From: JBEIFW01 sp044370695
Lineage (GTDB): Bacteria; Actinomycetota; Acidimicrobiia; Acidimicrobiales; Ilumatobacteraceae
Length of the DNA: 48,619 bases
Direction of reading: 5' to 3'
NCBI GenBank assembly: GCA_044370695.1
Contig: JBILVB010000007.1
Span: forward strand, 1 to 48,619
In this document: piece after piece, positions 25,073 through 33,553 of the stretch
Numbering within the stretch: the first letter of the stretch is position 1
Layout: each line of letters opens with the position of its first letter
Notes under the pieces: generated by a model
What the model saw: the letters and a program-made list of their open reading frames with translations, nothing else
Database searches by the model: none
What the model was told of the DNA's origin: nothing
Position numbers and translations under genes: made by a program

Positions 25073-26278
25073 TCATCGCAACGTCACGGGCACGCTCGCC
25101 GGCGAGCGGTCGGCGATCGTCGGTTTCCAGGTGGGGCGCCCGGCGAGCCGCATGTTCGGGAACCGAGCGAAGAGCCGGGGGAGCGCGAGACGCAGTTCGA
25201 GGCGGGCCAACGGTGCACCGAGGCAGAAGTGGCCGCCGTGCCCGAACGCCAGGTGGGGGTTGGGGGAGCGGTCGAGCCGCAACTCGTCGGGCTCGTCGAA
25301 CACCCGAGGGTCGCGGTTGGCGGCGAGGATCCCGAGGAACACGGCGTCGCCCGTGGCCAGCGAATGTCCGCCGAGCTCGGTCGGCTCGGCCACGATCCGC
25401 ATCATGACCTTGGCAGCGCCCTCCCAGCGCAGGAACTCCTCGGTGGCCCGGTCGGCGAGGGACGGTTCGGCGACCAGCCGCGTGCGCTGGTCGGGGTGGG
25501 TGAGCAGCCCGATCGAGGCCGAGGACAGCACCGAGGCGGTGGTGTCGTGCCCGGCGAACAGCAACAGCGAGCAGGCGCCGAGGACCTCGGTGTCGGTGAG
25601 TTCCGTCGCCACCGCCAGCGCACTGACGAGGTCGTCACGAGGGTCGTCGCGCCGGGCGCGCAACAGGCCGCCGAGCACCTCGACGAACTCGGCCCCCGCA
25701 GCGCGGGCCACCTCCTCGTAGTCGGGTCGCCTCGTGGCTCCGAACACCACGACCCCGAAGCGGGCGGACCAATCGCGTAGCCAGCCGCGCAGTTCGTCGG
25801 GAACGCCGAAGAGGCGTCCGATCACGGCGGCCGGAAGTGGGTGGGCGAAATGCTCGACGAGGTCGACCGGGCCGTCGAGACCGTCGAGGTCGTCGAGGAG
25901 CCGGTCGCACACGGCGCTGACGTCCGCTTCGAGCGCAGCGACGGTCTTCGGGGTGAACCGGCGGTTGAACGGTGCCCGCAGCCGGGCGTGCTCGGGGTCG
26001 TCGTGGAACAGCATCCAGCCGTCGAGCAGCGCAACGGCGTCCCGCAGCGCCTCGGCACGACTCCCGCTGAGCCGGGCGGTGAAGGCTCCCATCCGCTCCG
26101 TCGACAGCGCCGGGGAGCGGAAGGCGGCATCGAGCTCGGCATGACCGATCACGAGCCAGGCCCGGTGCCGGTCGCTCCAGTGCACGGCACCGTGCGACCG
26201 GAGTTCGTGGAACAGGCGGTGGGGGTTCTCGATCGCCTCGTCGGTGAGCAGATCGATCTCGCGGCGCGTGGCGGTCAC
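25073..26278 (-). CDS. Cytochrome P450
   Basis: Second P450 of the window, 401 residues. The I-helix is LLFAGHDTTAS, the K-helix EEFLRWEG, NRDPRVFDEPDEL follows, and the heme loop is FGHGGHFCLGAPLARLE with the Cys ligand. The FGHGGHFCLGAPLAR form is that of typical actinobacterial secondary-metabolism or xenobiotic P450s and differs from the first P450, so the two are not recent duplicates. Start GTG 26278 gives a standard N-terminus; CATGAT lies 6 nt upstream and may be a -10 box. It is convergent with the SDR gene (20 bases apart) and has no redox partner gene nearby. Confidence 0.92.
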   Translation of the reverse strand: MTATRREIDLLTDEAIENPHRLFHELRSHGAVHWSDRHRAWLVIGHAELDAAFRSPALSTERMGAFTARLSGSRAEALRDAVALLDGWMLFHDDPEHARLRAPFNRRFTPKTVAALEADVSAVCDRLLDDLDGLDGPVDLVEHFAHPLPAAVIGRLFGVPDELRGWLRDWSARFGVVVFGATRRPDYEEVARAAGAEFVEVLGGLLRARRDDPRDDLVSALAVATELTDTEVLGACSLLLFAGHDTTASVLSSASIGLLTHPDQRTRLVAEPSLADRATEEFLRWEGAAKVMMRIVAEPTELGGHSLATGDAVFLGILAANRDPRVFDEPDELRLDRSPNPHLAFGHGGHFCLGAPLARLELRLALPRLFARFPNMRLAGRPTWKPTIADRSPASVPVTLR

Positions 26279-26354
26279 CCCAAGATCATGCCGGATGACG
26301 CCCCCGGCTCGAGTCTGACCCCGTGGGGACGGATGGTGCCGAGAATCGGAGTTG

Positions 26355-26427
26355 CAGCCCGTACGGGATTCGAACCCGTGCCGCCACCTTGAGAGGGTGG
26401 TGTCCTAGGCCACTAGACGAACGGGCC
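26355..26427 (-). tRNA. tRNA-Glu (anticodon CUC)
   Basis: A 73-nt cloverleaf on the minus strand. The acceptor is GGCCCGT/ACGGGCT (first pair G-U) with discriminator G, the D-arm contains CGTCTAGTGG, the anticodon loop is CTCTCAA (CUC, reading GAG), and the T-arm is CGGGTTCGAATCCCG. CCA is not encoded. TAGCGT about 24 nt upstream may be the -10 box. Confidence 0.96.
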
Positions 26428-26543
26428 GTGCAGCAGCGGACGTCGACGCTATCAGTCGGTTCCCGTAGCGCCCAACCGCACCACCCGGTCGAGGTGCGAC
26501 CCGCCGAACCAGGCGAGGATCGGCAGGGGAGCAAAACGGCACG

Positions 26544-26563
26544 GGCCGGCCCGAAGGCCGGCC
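26544..26563 (-). terminator. UUCG-loop terminator after tRNA-Gln
   Basis: On the minus strand an 8-bp self-complementary stem GGCCGGCC encloses a TTCG loop, and the sequence CGTGCCGTTTTG follows. This classic stable tetraloop hairpin with a short T-run lies 14 bases beyond the tRNA-Gln 3' end. Confidence 0.7.
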
Positions 26564-26576
26564 GGTCGCTGGTTTG

Positions 26577-26648
26577 CTGGGGAGCAAGGAATCGAACCCT
26601 GAATAACAGAACCAGAATCTGCTGTGTTGCCAGTTACACCACTCCCCA
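26577..26648 (-). tRNA. tRNA-Gln (anticodon CUG)
   Basis: A 72-nt cloverleaf on the minus strand. The acceptor is TGGGGAG/CTCCCCA (U1-A72, typical for tRNA-Gln) with discriminator G, the anticodon arm is GCAGA-TTCTGGT-TCTGT (CUG, reading CAG), and the T-loop is GGTTCGATTCC. CCA is not encoded. The U1-A72 pair is the usual recognition element of the amidotransferase pathway. Confidence 0.96.
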
Positions 26649-26681
26649 CGGAGCGTGGAGAGGATAGCGGGCGGCGCCGGC

Positions 26682-26698
26682 GGCTCGCACGGCGAGCC
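26682..26698 (-). terminator. Hairpin after cspA
   Basis: GGCTCGC-ACG-GCGAGCC, a perfect 7-bp stem with a 3-nt loop, begins 14 bases past the cspA stop. There is no T-tract. Confidence 0.4.
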
Positions 26699-26712
26699 CG
26701 CTGGCTGCCCCG

Positions 26713-26913
26713 TCAGAGGGGACGGACGTTCTGCGCCTGCTCGCCCTTCTTTCCCGGCACGACCTCGAACTCGACCCGCTGCCCTTCTTGCAGGGTGCGG
26801 AACCCCTTGCCCTGGATGGCGGTGTAGTGCACGAACACATCCGCCCCCTGTTCCCGTGCGATGAATCCGTAGCCCTTCTCGTTGTTGAAGAACTTCACGG
26901 TGCCAGTTGCCAA
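26713..26913 (-). CDS. cspA: Cold-shock domain protein (CspA family), TTG start
   Basis: Single-domain RNA/DNA chaperone of 66 residues, cytoplasmic. The RNA-binding motifs RNP1 (KGYGFI) and RNP2 (VFVHYTAI) are complete, and the ATGTVKFFN N-terminus is the standard actinobacterial form. That conserved N-terminus fixes the start at TTG 26913, and a GAGGAAGG ribosome-binding site lies 7 nt before it. Because no ATG or GTG could be the start without losing or extending the domain, the TTG assignment is firm. The gene stands between the tRNA-Gln gene and the YdcF-like gene, all on the minus strand. Confidence 0.96.
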   Translation of the reverse strand: MATGTVKFFNNEKGYGFIAREQGADVFVHYTAIQGKGFRTLQEGQRVEFEVVPGKKGEQAQNVRPL

Positions 26914-26984
26914 CGTACTGCCTTCCTCGACCAGCGGGTCCCCGTGACGACGCCGGTGCAGGTCAGCCTATCTGCACCAGTACC

Positions 26985-27653
26985 TCATGGGTTCACGGGC
27001 TCCAGATGTTCGAAGCCGATCAGCTCGCCCACGGCGACGCCTGCGGCTTCTTTGGCTACACGTCGCCACCACGCCCCGTCGAACGTCCGGCCCGGGGCGG
27101 TGCCGCTCGCTTCGAATCCGAGTTGGACCAGCATCGAACGGCTCCGCAACAAGTGGTAGGAGGACGACACGACGATGAGCTGGCGCGCTCCGATCGATCG
27201 AAGGAGCGGGGCGGCGCCGCTGAGCGATTCCCACGTGGTCCGGCCTCGGTCCTCGAGCAGGATCGCCTCGGGCGGGACCCCACGGCGCTGAAGGTAGGCC
27301 GCCGAGGTCGCAGCCTCGGTGAAGCGGTCACCCGGCATCTTCCCGCCGGTCACCACCACGAGTCGGGCCCGGCCGGCCGACCACAGTTCGGCGACCGTGT
27401 CGAGTCGTGCGGCGAGTTCGGGCGAGGGGCGACCGTCGTACTGGGCAGCGCCGAGGACGACGATCGCGTCGGCCGCCTCGGCGCCGTCGGCGGCTGCGGC
27501 GGCGATCACCCGCACCACGGTCGCGCCGTAGTACACGCCACCGATCGCAGTGGTGAGCATGGTGGCGGTCGCCATGCGCCGGATCCATCCGGGACGGGTC
27601 CGCACCGGTCGCAGGAGCGCAGGAGCGTCCGCGGGGTCGGGTGCGGTGGTCAC
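26985..27653 (-). CDS. YdcF/DUF218 family protein
   Basis: A 222-residue protein with one membrane anchor near residues 25-50 (MATATMLTTAIGGVYYGATV) followed by a DUF218 domain. DAIVVLGAAQYDGRPSPELAARL, VVVTGGKMPGD, TEAATSAAYL, EDRGRTTWESL and VVSSSYHLLRS are the usual family blocks. The domain is a Rossmann-like fold found in SanA/YdcF/ElyC, linked to envelope polysaccharide metabolism in some bacteria. GTG 27653 overlaps the gltX stop (GTGA), so expression is coupled to gltX. Confidence 0.9.
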   Translation of the reverse strand: MTTAPDPADAPALLRPVRTRPGWIRRMATATMLTTAIGGVYYGATVVRVIAAAAADGAEAADAIVVLGAAQYDGRPSPELAARLDTVAELWSAGRARLVVVTGGKMPGDRFTEAATSAAYLQRRGVPPEAILLEDRGRTTWESLSGAAPLLRSIGARQLIVVSSSYHLLRSRSMLVQLGFEASGTAPGRTFDGAWWRRVAKEAAGVAVGELIGFEHLEPVNP

Positions 27654-29047
27654 GCCCGCGAGGATGCCGCCCGCAGGCGGGCGAGCGTGCGCGACCGGCC
27701 GAGCACCTCGAGCGATTCGAACAACGGCGGCCCCACGGACCGCCCGGTCACGGCGACCCGGACCGGTGCCTGGGCCTTGCCGAGTTTCTGCCCGTGTGCG
27801 GCCCCCACGGTCTCGAGCGTCTGCTTGAGGACGTCGGCCTGCCAGGCGCAGTCCTCGTAGGCGCGTGCGGCCTCGCCGAGCACGGCGCGGCCCGGGTCCT
27901 TCATCGCTTTCTCCCATGACGCCTGGTCGATGACCGGCTCGTCGAGGAAGAGGAAATCGACCATCCCCGGGACCTCTCCGAGGACCTGCACCCGGGTCTG
28001 GACGAGCGGTGCCATCGCTCGGAACGCGCCGGCGTCGAAGGATGCCGGCGGCCACGGTGCGGCGGGTCCGGTCAACCAGGGTGCGCAGGCCTCGACGAAG
28101 GCGTCTGCGTCGAGCGCCCGCAGGTACTCGCCGTTGAAGGCCGCGAGCTTCTTCACGTCGAAGAACGCAGGGGAGGCGTTGACGTCCTCGAGACGGAAGT
28201 CCCGGAGCACGTCCTCCCAGGGCACGATCTCCCGGCCGTCGGGGGGAGCCCAGCCGAGCAGCATCAGGTAGTTGCGCATGGCGTCGCGCAGGTACCCCTC
28301 GTGGCGGTAGTCCTCGAGGGCCACCTTGTCCCGCCGCTTCGAGAGCTTCTGACGGGACTCGTTGACCATCACCGAGACGTGCGCGAACACCGGTGGTGTC
28401 CCACCGCCCAAGGCGCCCCACAGCAGCAGCGCTTTCGGGGTGTTGGGCAAGTGCTCCTCGCCGCGGATCACGTGGGTGATGCCCATGTCGAGGTCGTCGA
28501 CCACGTTGGCGAGGATGAACATCGCTGCGCCGTTCCCGCGCACGAGCACGAAATCCTCGATGAGGGCGTTGTCGAACGTCGGGTTCCCCCGCACCACGTC
28601 GGCGACGGTGGTCGTGCCCGTGTCCGGCGTGCGGAACCGCAGGGCACGACCGGGTCCGCGCTCGAGACGGCGGTCGCGGCAGTGACCGTCGTAGCCGGGT
28701 GTGCGGTTGGTGCTCGTGCGGGCGGCGACGACCTCGGCCGTGCAGTCGCAGTAGTAGGCGGCGCCGGCCGTGTGCAGGCGTTCGGCCGCCTCGGCGTAGA
28801 GGGCACCGCGCTGGCTCTGGAAGTACGGCCCTTCGTCCCAGTCGGCGCCGATCCATCGGAGCGCGTCGAGGATTCCCTGGGTCCATTCGTCCCGGTTGCG
28901 CTCGGTATCGGTGTCCTCGATGCGCAGCACCAACGTGCCGCCGGCCTGCGTGGCGACGATCCGGTTGAACAGCGCGGTACGGGCGCCGCCGACGTGGAAG
29001 TACCCGGTCGGGGACGGGGCGAAGCGGACGCGAACCGGACGATCCAT
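27650..29047 (-). CDS. gltX: Glutamyl-tRNA synthetase
   Basis: Class I synthetase of 465 residues that charges tRNA-Glu. The HIGH-type motif is HVGG (residues 18-21) within APSPTGYFHVGGART, and the KMSKS-type motif is KLSKR (234-238). A zinc site is visible as Cys100, Cys102, a Tyr near 119 and Cys123, like the E. coli enzyme. In actinobacteria GluRS is normally non-discriminating and also charges tRNA-Gln for conversion by GatCAB (family knowledge). ATG 29047 removes an upstream extension that is not part of the family; TAGGGT lies 10 nt upstream. The tRNA-Glu and tRNA-Gln genes lie within 2.7 kb downstream on the same strand. Confidence 0.97.
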   Translation of the reverse strand: MDRPVRVRFAPSPTGYFHVGGARTALFNRIVATQAGGTLVLRIEDTDTERNRDEWTQGILDALRWIGADWDEGPYFQSQRGALYAEAAERLHTAGAAYYCDCTAEVVAARTSTNRTPGYDGHCRDRRLERGPGRALRFRTPDTGTTTVADVVRGNPTFDNALIEDFVLVRGNGAAMFILANVVDDLDMGITHVIRGEEHLPNTPKALLLWGALGGGTPPVFAHVSVMVNESRQKLSKRRDKVALEDYRHEGYLRDAMRNYLMLLGWAPPDGREIVPWEDVLRDFRLEDVNASPAFFDVKKLAAFNGEYLRALDADAFVEACAPWLTGPAAPWPPASFDAGAFRAMAPLVQTRVQVLGEVPGMVDFLFLDEPVIDQASWEKAMKDPGRAVLGEAARAYEDCAWQADVLKQTLETVGAAHGQKLGKAQAPVRVAVTGRSVGPPLFESLEVLGRSRTLARLRAASSRA

Positions 29048-29100
29048 GGCCCGGGGTACCCTAGCGAAGCCTCCGAGGTGGACGACGGCGCCTTCGCGCA

Positions 29101-29106
29101 TAGGGT
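29101..29106 (+). promoter_or_regulatory. -10 box of a leaderless promoter (alpha/beta hydrolase)
   Basis: TAGGGT lies exactly 7 nt before ATG 29114. The divergent gltX gene has an identical TAGGGT at 29058-29063 on the other strand. Confidence 0.45.
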
Positions 29107-29113
29107 CACGGTG

Positions 29114-29986
29114 ATGACGAACGGCGACCCCGAGCAGGGCAAGGAAGCGGCCGACGAGTCGCTCGCCGACGAGGACCTCCGTCCGGTCACTGCGCCGGGC
29201 TGCTGGCGAACGCTGAGCGAGAGCCGGGCGCTGTACGAGGCGGGGGCGTTCGTGGCGGCCTCACCTGCGCTCCGTCTGATCGGTCGCGGCGATCGCCATC
29301 CGGTGCTCGTGCTGCCCGGGTTCACGGCCACCGATCGCTCGACCGTCGCCCTGCGCTGGTTCCTGCGGGGCCAGGGTTACTGGGTCCACGGGTGGAGCCT
29401 CGGCCGCAACGTCGGACCGACGCAGCGGATCCTCGACGGACTCGACGCTCGTATCCGCTACGTCTTCGACCGGCATCGTCGGCCGGTGTCGATCGTCGGC
29501 TGGAGCCTCGGGGGCATCTACGCCCGGGAGCTCGCCCGCCGGCATCCCGACGCAGTGCGTCAGGTGATCACGCTCGGCAGCCCCTTCCGGATGCGACCGG
29601 ACCAGGACCGCTCCAACGCGCAACGGATGTGGGAGGCCATGCGGCCGGCCTTCGCCGACGACCTGGGTTCGATGCTGATCCCCGAGTCCCGCAAGACGCC
29701 GCTGCACGTGCCGGCGACCTCGATCTACAGCCGGCGGGACGGTGTCGTCGCCTGGCACACCTGCCTGGAGACGGTGGGCCCGTTCCGGGAGAACATCGAG
29801 GTGACCGGAACGCACAACGGGATGGGCTGGAACCCGGCGGTGCTGTACGCGATCGCCGATCGGCTCGCGCAACCCGAGGGCGACTGGCGGCCGTTCCAGG
29901 CGCCGCTGTTGCTCCGGTCCTGGTACCCGCGTGCTGCTTCCTACGAAGAGCAACGCAGGAGGCGGCGCAACGTCGCCGTCGCCTGA
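29114..29986 (+). CDS. Alpha/beta hydrolase (lipase/acyltransferase-like)
   Basis: A 290-residue protein with the alpha/beta-hydrolase fold. The N-terminal HPVLVLPGFTATDRST forms the oxyanion-hole region. The nucleophile elbow is GWSLGG with Ser131 (IVGWSLGGIYARELA), and the catalytic His is probably in GTHNGMG. Triacylglycerol-lipase-type and PGAP1-like proteins look similar. There is no signal peptide, so it is cytoplasmic or peripheral. A -10 box 7 nt before ATG 29114 suggests a leaderless mRNA. The 3' end overlaps the convergent Rieske gene by 46 bases. Confidence 0.88.
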   Translation: MTNGDPEQGKEAADESLADEDLRPVTAPGCWRTLSESRALYEAGAFVAASPALRLIGRGDRHPVLVLPGFTATDRSTVALRWFLRGQGYWVHGWSLGRNVGPTQRILDGLDARIRYVFDRHRRPVSIVGWSLGGIYARELARRHPDAVRQVITLGSPFRMRPDQDRSNAQRMWEAMRPAFADDLGSMLIPESRKTPLHVPATSIYSRRDGVVAWHTCLETVGPFRENIEVTGTHNGMGWNPAVLYAIADRLAQPEGDWRPFQAPLLLRSWYPRAASYEEQRRRRRNVAVA

Positions 29987-31065
29987 CCGGCCTCGGCACC
30001 GTCGGTGAGACGGTCCCGGACGAAGGCGTGGAAGTGCCGCAAACCGTCTTCGAGCGGTGACTGGTAGGGGCCGCGCTCGTCGCGACCCTCCCGCTGGAGC
30101 GCTCCGCGGCCGGCCTGCATCCGCTCGATGATCACACGATCCTCGTCGGCGGTCTCCCGGTACGCAGCCTGCTGAGCGGGGGCGAAACCCGGGTCGGATG
30201 CGAGGAGGTCGCGCGGGTAGAAGAACTCGACGACGTTGGTGAACCGATCCGGTCCCTCGGGGACGACGGTGGAGACCACCATCGTGTGGGGATACCACTC
30301 GACGGTGACGTTCGGGTAGTAGGTCGCCCACACGGCGGAATAGGTCAGTTCGCCCGGCTCGCTGTGCCGTGCCACGTGCTCGTGCCAGCGGCGGTAGGTG
30401 GGCGACCCCGGGCGCTGCAGTCCGGCGGTCACACCCACCCACTGCACGCTGCCCCACGGCGCCGTCGTCCATCGCAGCTGCTCGCAATCGGTGAATCCCC
30501 GGAGCCCGGGATGGAACGGGCCCACGTGGAGGTCCTCGAGGTACACCTCGACGAACGTCTTCCAGTTCGCCTCGTACCGTTCGATCTCGACGTGCTGGCG
30601 GACCCAGTCCTCAGCCGTGAACAGGTGGTCGATGCCGAGGGGTGCGAGGTCGCAGGCGACGTCGCGCGGTCCGGTGAACAACAGGCCGCGATGCTCCTGG
30701 ACCGGTCGGGTGGGCAACCCGAGGGGCGGGAGCTCGCCGAAGCGGGGTGCCGAGCGCAGCGAACCGTCGAGGTCGTACGACCAGCGATGCAGCGGGCACA
30801 CCAACGATCGCCCGGTGCCGCAGCGGTCGACGATGGTGGCTTGCCGGTGCCGGCAGACGTTCGACACGAGTCGGTGGTGGCCGCCGTCGTTGACGATCAG
30901 CCAGCCCGGGCCGACGATGGGCGACACCGAGCGATCGCCCGACCGGGGAGCCGCCTGTGCGTGTCCGACGTAGCCCGGCCCCGCTTCGAAAAGCGCAACC
31001 TGCTCTCGGGCCCACACGGCCGGATCGAAGTACCAGGACACCGGAAGAGCGGTCGAGGAAGGCAT
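29941..31065 (-). CDS. Rieske non-heme iron oxygenase, alpha subunit
   Basis: Second Rieske oxygenase of the window, 374 residues. The cluster ligands are Cys71 and His73 (CRHRQATIV) and Cys90 and His93 (CPLHRWSYD). The iron site is EVYLEDLHVGPFHPGL, with two His and the later acidic residue. It resembles choline/carnitine/glycine-betaine-type monooxygenase alpha subunits as much as aromatic dioxygenases, so the substrate is open. ATG 31065 is preferred over a TTG four codons upstream; TAGGTT lies 10 nt before it. The 184 bases upstream hold no convincing gene. It overlaps the convergent hydrolase gene by 46 bases. Confidence 0.88.
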   Translation of the reverse strand: MPSSTALPVSWYFDPAVWAREQVALFEAGPGYVGHAQAAPRSGDRSVSPIVGPGWLIVNDGGHHRLVSNVCRHRQATIVDRCGTGRSLVCPLHRWSYDLDGSLRSAPRFGELPPLGLPTRPVQEHRGLLFTGPRDVACDLAPLGIDHLFTAEDWVRQHVEIERYEANWKTFVEVYLEDLHVGPFHPGLRGFTDCEQLRWTTAPWGSVQWVGVTAGLQRPGSPTYRRWHEHVARHSEPGELTYSAVWATYYPNVTVEWYPHTMVVSTVVPEGPDRFTNVVEFFYPRDLLASDPGFAPAQQAAYRETADEDRVIIERMQAGRGALQREGRDERGPYQSPLEDGLRHFHAFVRDRLTDGAEAGQATATLRRLLRCSS

Positions 31066-31249
31066 GAGCGACGGCAACCTAGGGTCGCAGCGACCGCCGA
31101 CGGCGTCGACGCGAACGCGCCAGGGGTCGCGATGCGTCGCCGTCGGGCGCGATCACCGCCGAATCGGTGGCTGCGGCACGATGGCAAGCGGCATTCGGCG
31201 CTGTGGCCCAGGGGTCGACGGGCGGATCCGGCGTTCGTGAGTCGAACGA

Positions 31250-33001
31250 TCAGGGTACGGACACGACGGTGACCGTGCCCGCTGCGCCGTCGAGTGTGAC
31301 GATCGCTCCGTCGGGGATGCGGCGGGTGGCGTCGAGCACCGACACGGCGCAGGGAATCCCGAGCTCCCGGCTGGCGATCGCCGCGTGGCTCGCCACCGCT
31401 CCGACCTCGCTGACCACACCGGCGACGGCGAGGAACAGCGGTGTCCAGGACGGATCGGTGGTCGGGGCGATCATCACGTCACCGGGCTCGAGGTCGTCGA
31501 TCGAGCCGGGGTCGAGCACTACCCGTGCCCGACCGGTGACCGTTCCCGGCGACGCAGCGCTCCCCTGCAGGACCTCCCCGGGGGCCACGGTGGGCGCACC
31601 GGCAGGGGATCCCCCGCGTTGCGGCCAGGCCGACAGGGGCGGCACCGGCGTGCCGTGCGAGATGATGTAGGGCGGCTCGAGACCGGCGAGCTGCACGAAC
31701 ACGGCCTCTCGGGCGCGCAGGGTGTCGAGGACCCCGCTCCCATCGGCGACGAAGTCGTCGAGTTCGTCGCCGAGCAGCTGGAAGACCTGGTCCGCATGGT
31801 CGAGCTGGCCAATGGCGGCGCGGCGCCGGCCGAGTTCACGCAGGCACAGCCGGGCCTCGTGGAGCACGGTGATCACGGCGTCCTTGCCCTGCTCCCGCAT
31901 GGCGAGCCAGGCCGCCGCAGAGGCGGCGCCGGCCTGGAGCGTGCCCTGGGTCTCGGGATCGCCGGCGAGTGCTGCGGAGAGCTCGCCGAGCAGGCGGACA
32001 CGTTCGGCCGCAGCGGTCGTGGCGGCCGCGCGAGGCGAGCGGGCGTCGTCCTGACGGCGGAGGTGATCGAGCATTCCGAGCGGAATGGTCGGATCGGTGC
32101 CCCAGCTCGCCGCCCCGAGGTCCCATTCGTTGGGACCCCGGTGGCCGAACCGGGCGAGCAGATCCTCGACGCCACGCCGGAATGCCGTCGCCTCGGCGCT
32201 GCTCCCCAGACGGTCGAGCAGTCCGGGGACCCCCGCATCGAACGCGGCCTGGAGTTCGGTCGAACCACGGACCGTGCGGGAGAGGTCCCACATCGCGAGC
32301 GACAGGTCGGCCGAGGCCACGCCGCCCACCGCGGACAGCACGCGCACGGCGTCGTCGGCCCGACCGAGCGCCCCGCACACGGCCTGGACGGCGCCGGCCC
32401 CGAGGGACGAGCCGAGGCAGACCTCGCAGTACGGGACCCAGACCTCCGAGACGATCGAGATCATCTCGCGAATCCGCCACAGCAGCCCGTGATCGGCGAC
32501 ACCGGCGAGGTCCGGACGGGCGCGTCGCGCCTGCTGGGCGGCGAGGACGGCGTCGTTGTGCCGTCGGTACGGCTTGGCCGACATCACGAACGCCATCGAT
32601 TCGCCGAGACGCCCGGCGTGCACCGGGGAATCGTCGGCCGGATCGGGCTCGTAGGGAGGCACCCCCGGCCGGCTGCCGAAGTACGCGTTGTCGATGAGGT
32701 CGGGGGACGCCCCCGGCATGCGAACGCCCATGACGCGGGGCAGAGAAAGCTGGTTGTAGAAGTAGCCGCCCCAGTTCCCGAAGACCTCCGGGGGATCGAG
32801 GACGAACTCGCTGTGGTCGACGACCCCGTAGTCGACGAACCCCTCGGCCACGCCCGGGATCACCCCCCGAACCCATCCGAGGCTCCAACCCAACGGGGTG
32901 AACGGAGCCGGACCGACCTCGTCGGCGTTGGCCCGGGTGTAGTGGGGGAAGCGCGAACTCGTCGCCGTGTCGGTGATCCAGCGATCGGGGAGATCCACCA
33001 T
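31250..33001 (-). CDS. PEP-utilising phosphohistidine-domain protein lacking an ATP-grasp domain
   Basis: A 583-residue protein whose last about 90 residues form the phosphohistidine domain of PEP synthase/pyruvate phosphate dikinase. The sequence SEVGAVASHAAIASRELGIP carries the phospho-acceptor His539. The rest resembles the middle part of PEP-synthase-like or rifampicin-phosphotransferase-like proteins (FTPLGWSLGW near residue 35, HRGPNEWDLG near 290). The N-terminal ATP-grasp domain is absent, so it cannot phosphorylate its own His from ATP. Phenylphosphate synthase splits these functions over two subunits in a comparable way, but no ATP-grasp partner is seen here. ATG 33001 is used; TAAGCT lies 9 nt upstream. 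Confidence 0.82.
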   Translation of the reverse strand: MVDLPDRWITDTATSSRFPHYTRANADEVGPAPFTPLGWSLGWVRGVIPGVAEGFVDYGVVDHSEFVLDPPEVFGNWGGYFYNQLSLPRVMGVRMPGASPDLIDNAYFGSRPGVPPYEPDPADDSPVHAGRLGESMAFVMSAKPYRRHNDAVLAAQQARRARPDLAGVADHGLLWRIREMISIVSEVWVPYCEVCLGSSLGAGAVQAVCGALGRADDAVRVLSAVGGVASADLSLAMWDLSRTVRGSTELQAAFDAGVPGLLDRLGSSAEATAFRRGVEDLLARFGHRGPNEWDLGAASWGTDPTIPLGMLDHLRRQDDARSPRAAATTAAAERVRLLGELSAALAGDPETQGTLQAGAASAAAWLAMREQGKDAVITVLHEARLCLRELGRRRAAIGQLDHADQVFQLLGDELDDFVADGSGVLDTLRAREAVFVQLAGLEPPYIISHGTPVPPLSAWPQRGGSPAGAPTVAPGEVLQGSAASPGTVTGRARVVLDPGSIDDLEPGDVMIAPTTDPSWTPLFLAVAGVVSEVGAVASHAAIASRELGIPCAVSVLDATRRIPDGAIVTLDGAAGTVTVVSVP

Positions 33002-33059
33002 AGGCCCCGAAGCTTACGAAGGGTCGTGGTCTGCGCGCGCCGAGCAGCAGAGGTTTCCG

Positions 33060-33512
33060 TCAGCGGCGGCGAGTGAGGGCCGGGTTCCCCTCGGTCCAGG
33101 ACACGGTGAGCACGCGACGCCGGATCCGCCAGCCGGCCGGGGTCCGCACGACGTCGTCGTGGTACGTCCCGGCGACGATCCAATGGGGCCCACCCTCGGC
33201 GTTCTCGATCACGTGTTGGGCCGTGAAGTAGCACCGGTGGCGAGCCTCACCGTCGCCGAGGAGCGTGACCTCGTGGCACCCGTTGAGGTGGTGGCTCGCG
33301 TCGAGGGGAGACAGCGCACGGCTGCACCGCGCCACGATCGCATCGGGACCATCGCACTCGACGCCCCCGAGCACGGCGGTCGCGTCCTCGGTGAAGACCG
33401 TTCGCAACCCGTCCCAGTCTCGGGTGTCGAGGCTCCAGGCGTATCGCACGGCCAGGGCCTGGATCTCGCGCTCGTCGAGGAGGCGCTGCAACAGTTCGGC
33501 GTCGGTGCTCAT
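33060..33512 (-). CDS. SnoaL-like / NTF2-fold protein
   Basis: A 150-residue single-domain protein of the SnoaL_4 type. It has the cone-shaped NTF2 fold pattern IQALAVRYAWSLDTRDWDGLRTVFTEDA near the N-terminus and HHLNGCHEVTLL then GTYHDDVVRTPAGWRIRRRVL in the second half. Relatives include aromatic-dioxygenase small (beta) subunits, polyketide cyclases and dehydratases. With a Rieske alpha subunit two genes downstream, a beta-like or accessory role is possible but unproven. ATG 33512 has GGAGG about 11 nt upstream. Confidence 0.85.
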   Translation of the reverse strand: MSTDAELLQRLLDEREIQALAVRYAWSLDTRDWDGLRTVFTEDATAVLGGVECDGPDAIVARCSRALSPLDASHHLNGCHEVTLLGDGEARHRCYFTAQHVIENAEGGPHWIVAGTYHDDVVRTPAGWRIRRRVLTVSWTEGNPALTRRR

Positions 33513-33553
33513 GCCGGTGGATCCTCCCACGGCGGGCCGGCTGGGGCGTTCGC

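Noticed and set aside
26279..26960. Genomic-island signature around the tRNA-Glu/tRNA-Gln genes
   Set aside because: Flanking genes are ordinary chromosomal genes (cspA, gltX) with similar composition, and no repeated tRNA fragment is seen.
31066..31249. Possible small gene in the 184-base gap before the second Rieske gene (a 46-codon Arg-rich frame from ATG 31131)
   Set aside because: Highly Arg-rich, no ribosome-binding site, and it runs antisense into the end of the PEP-utilising gene. Nothing supports translation.
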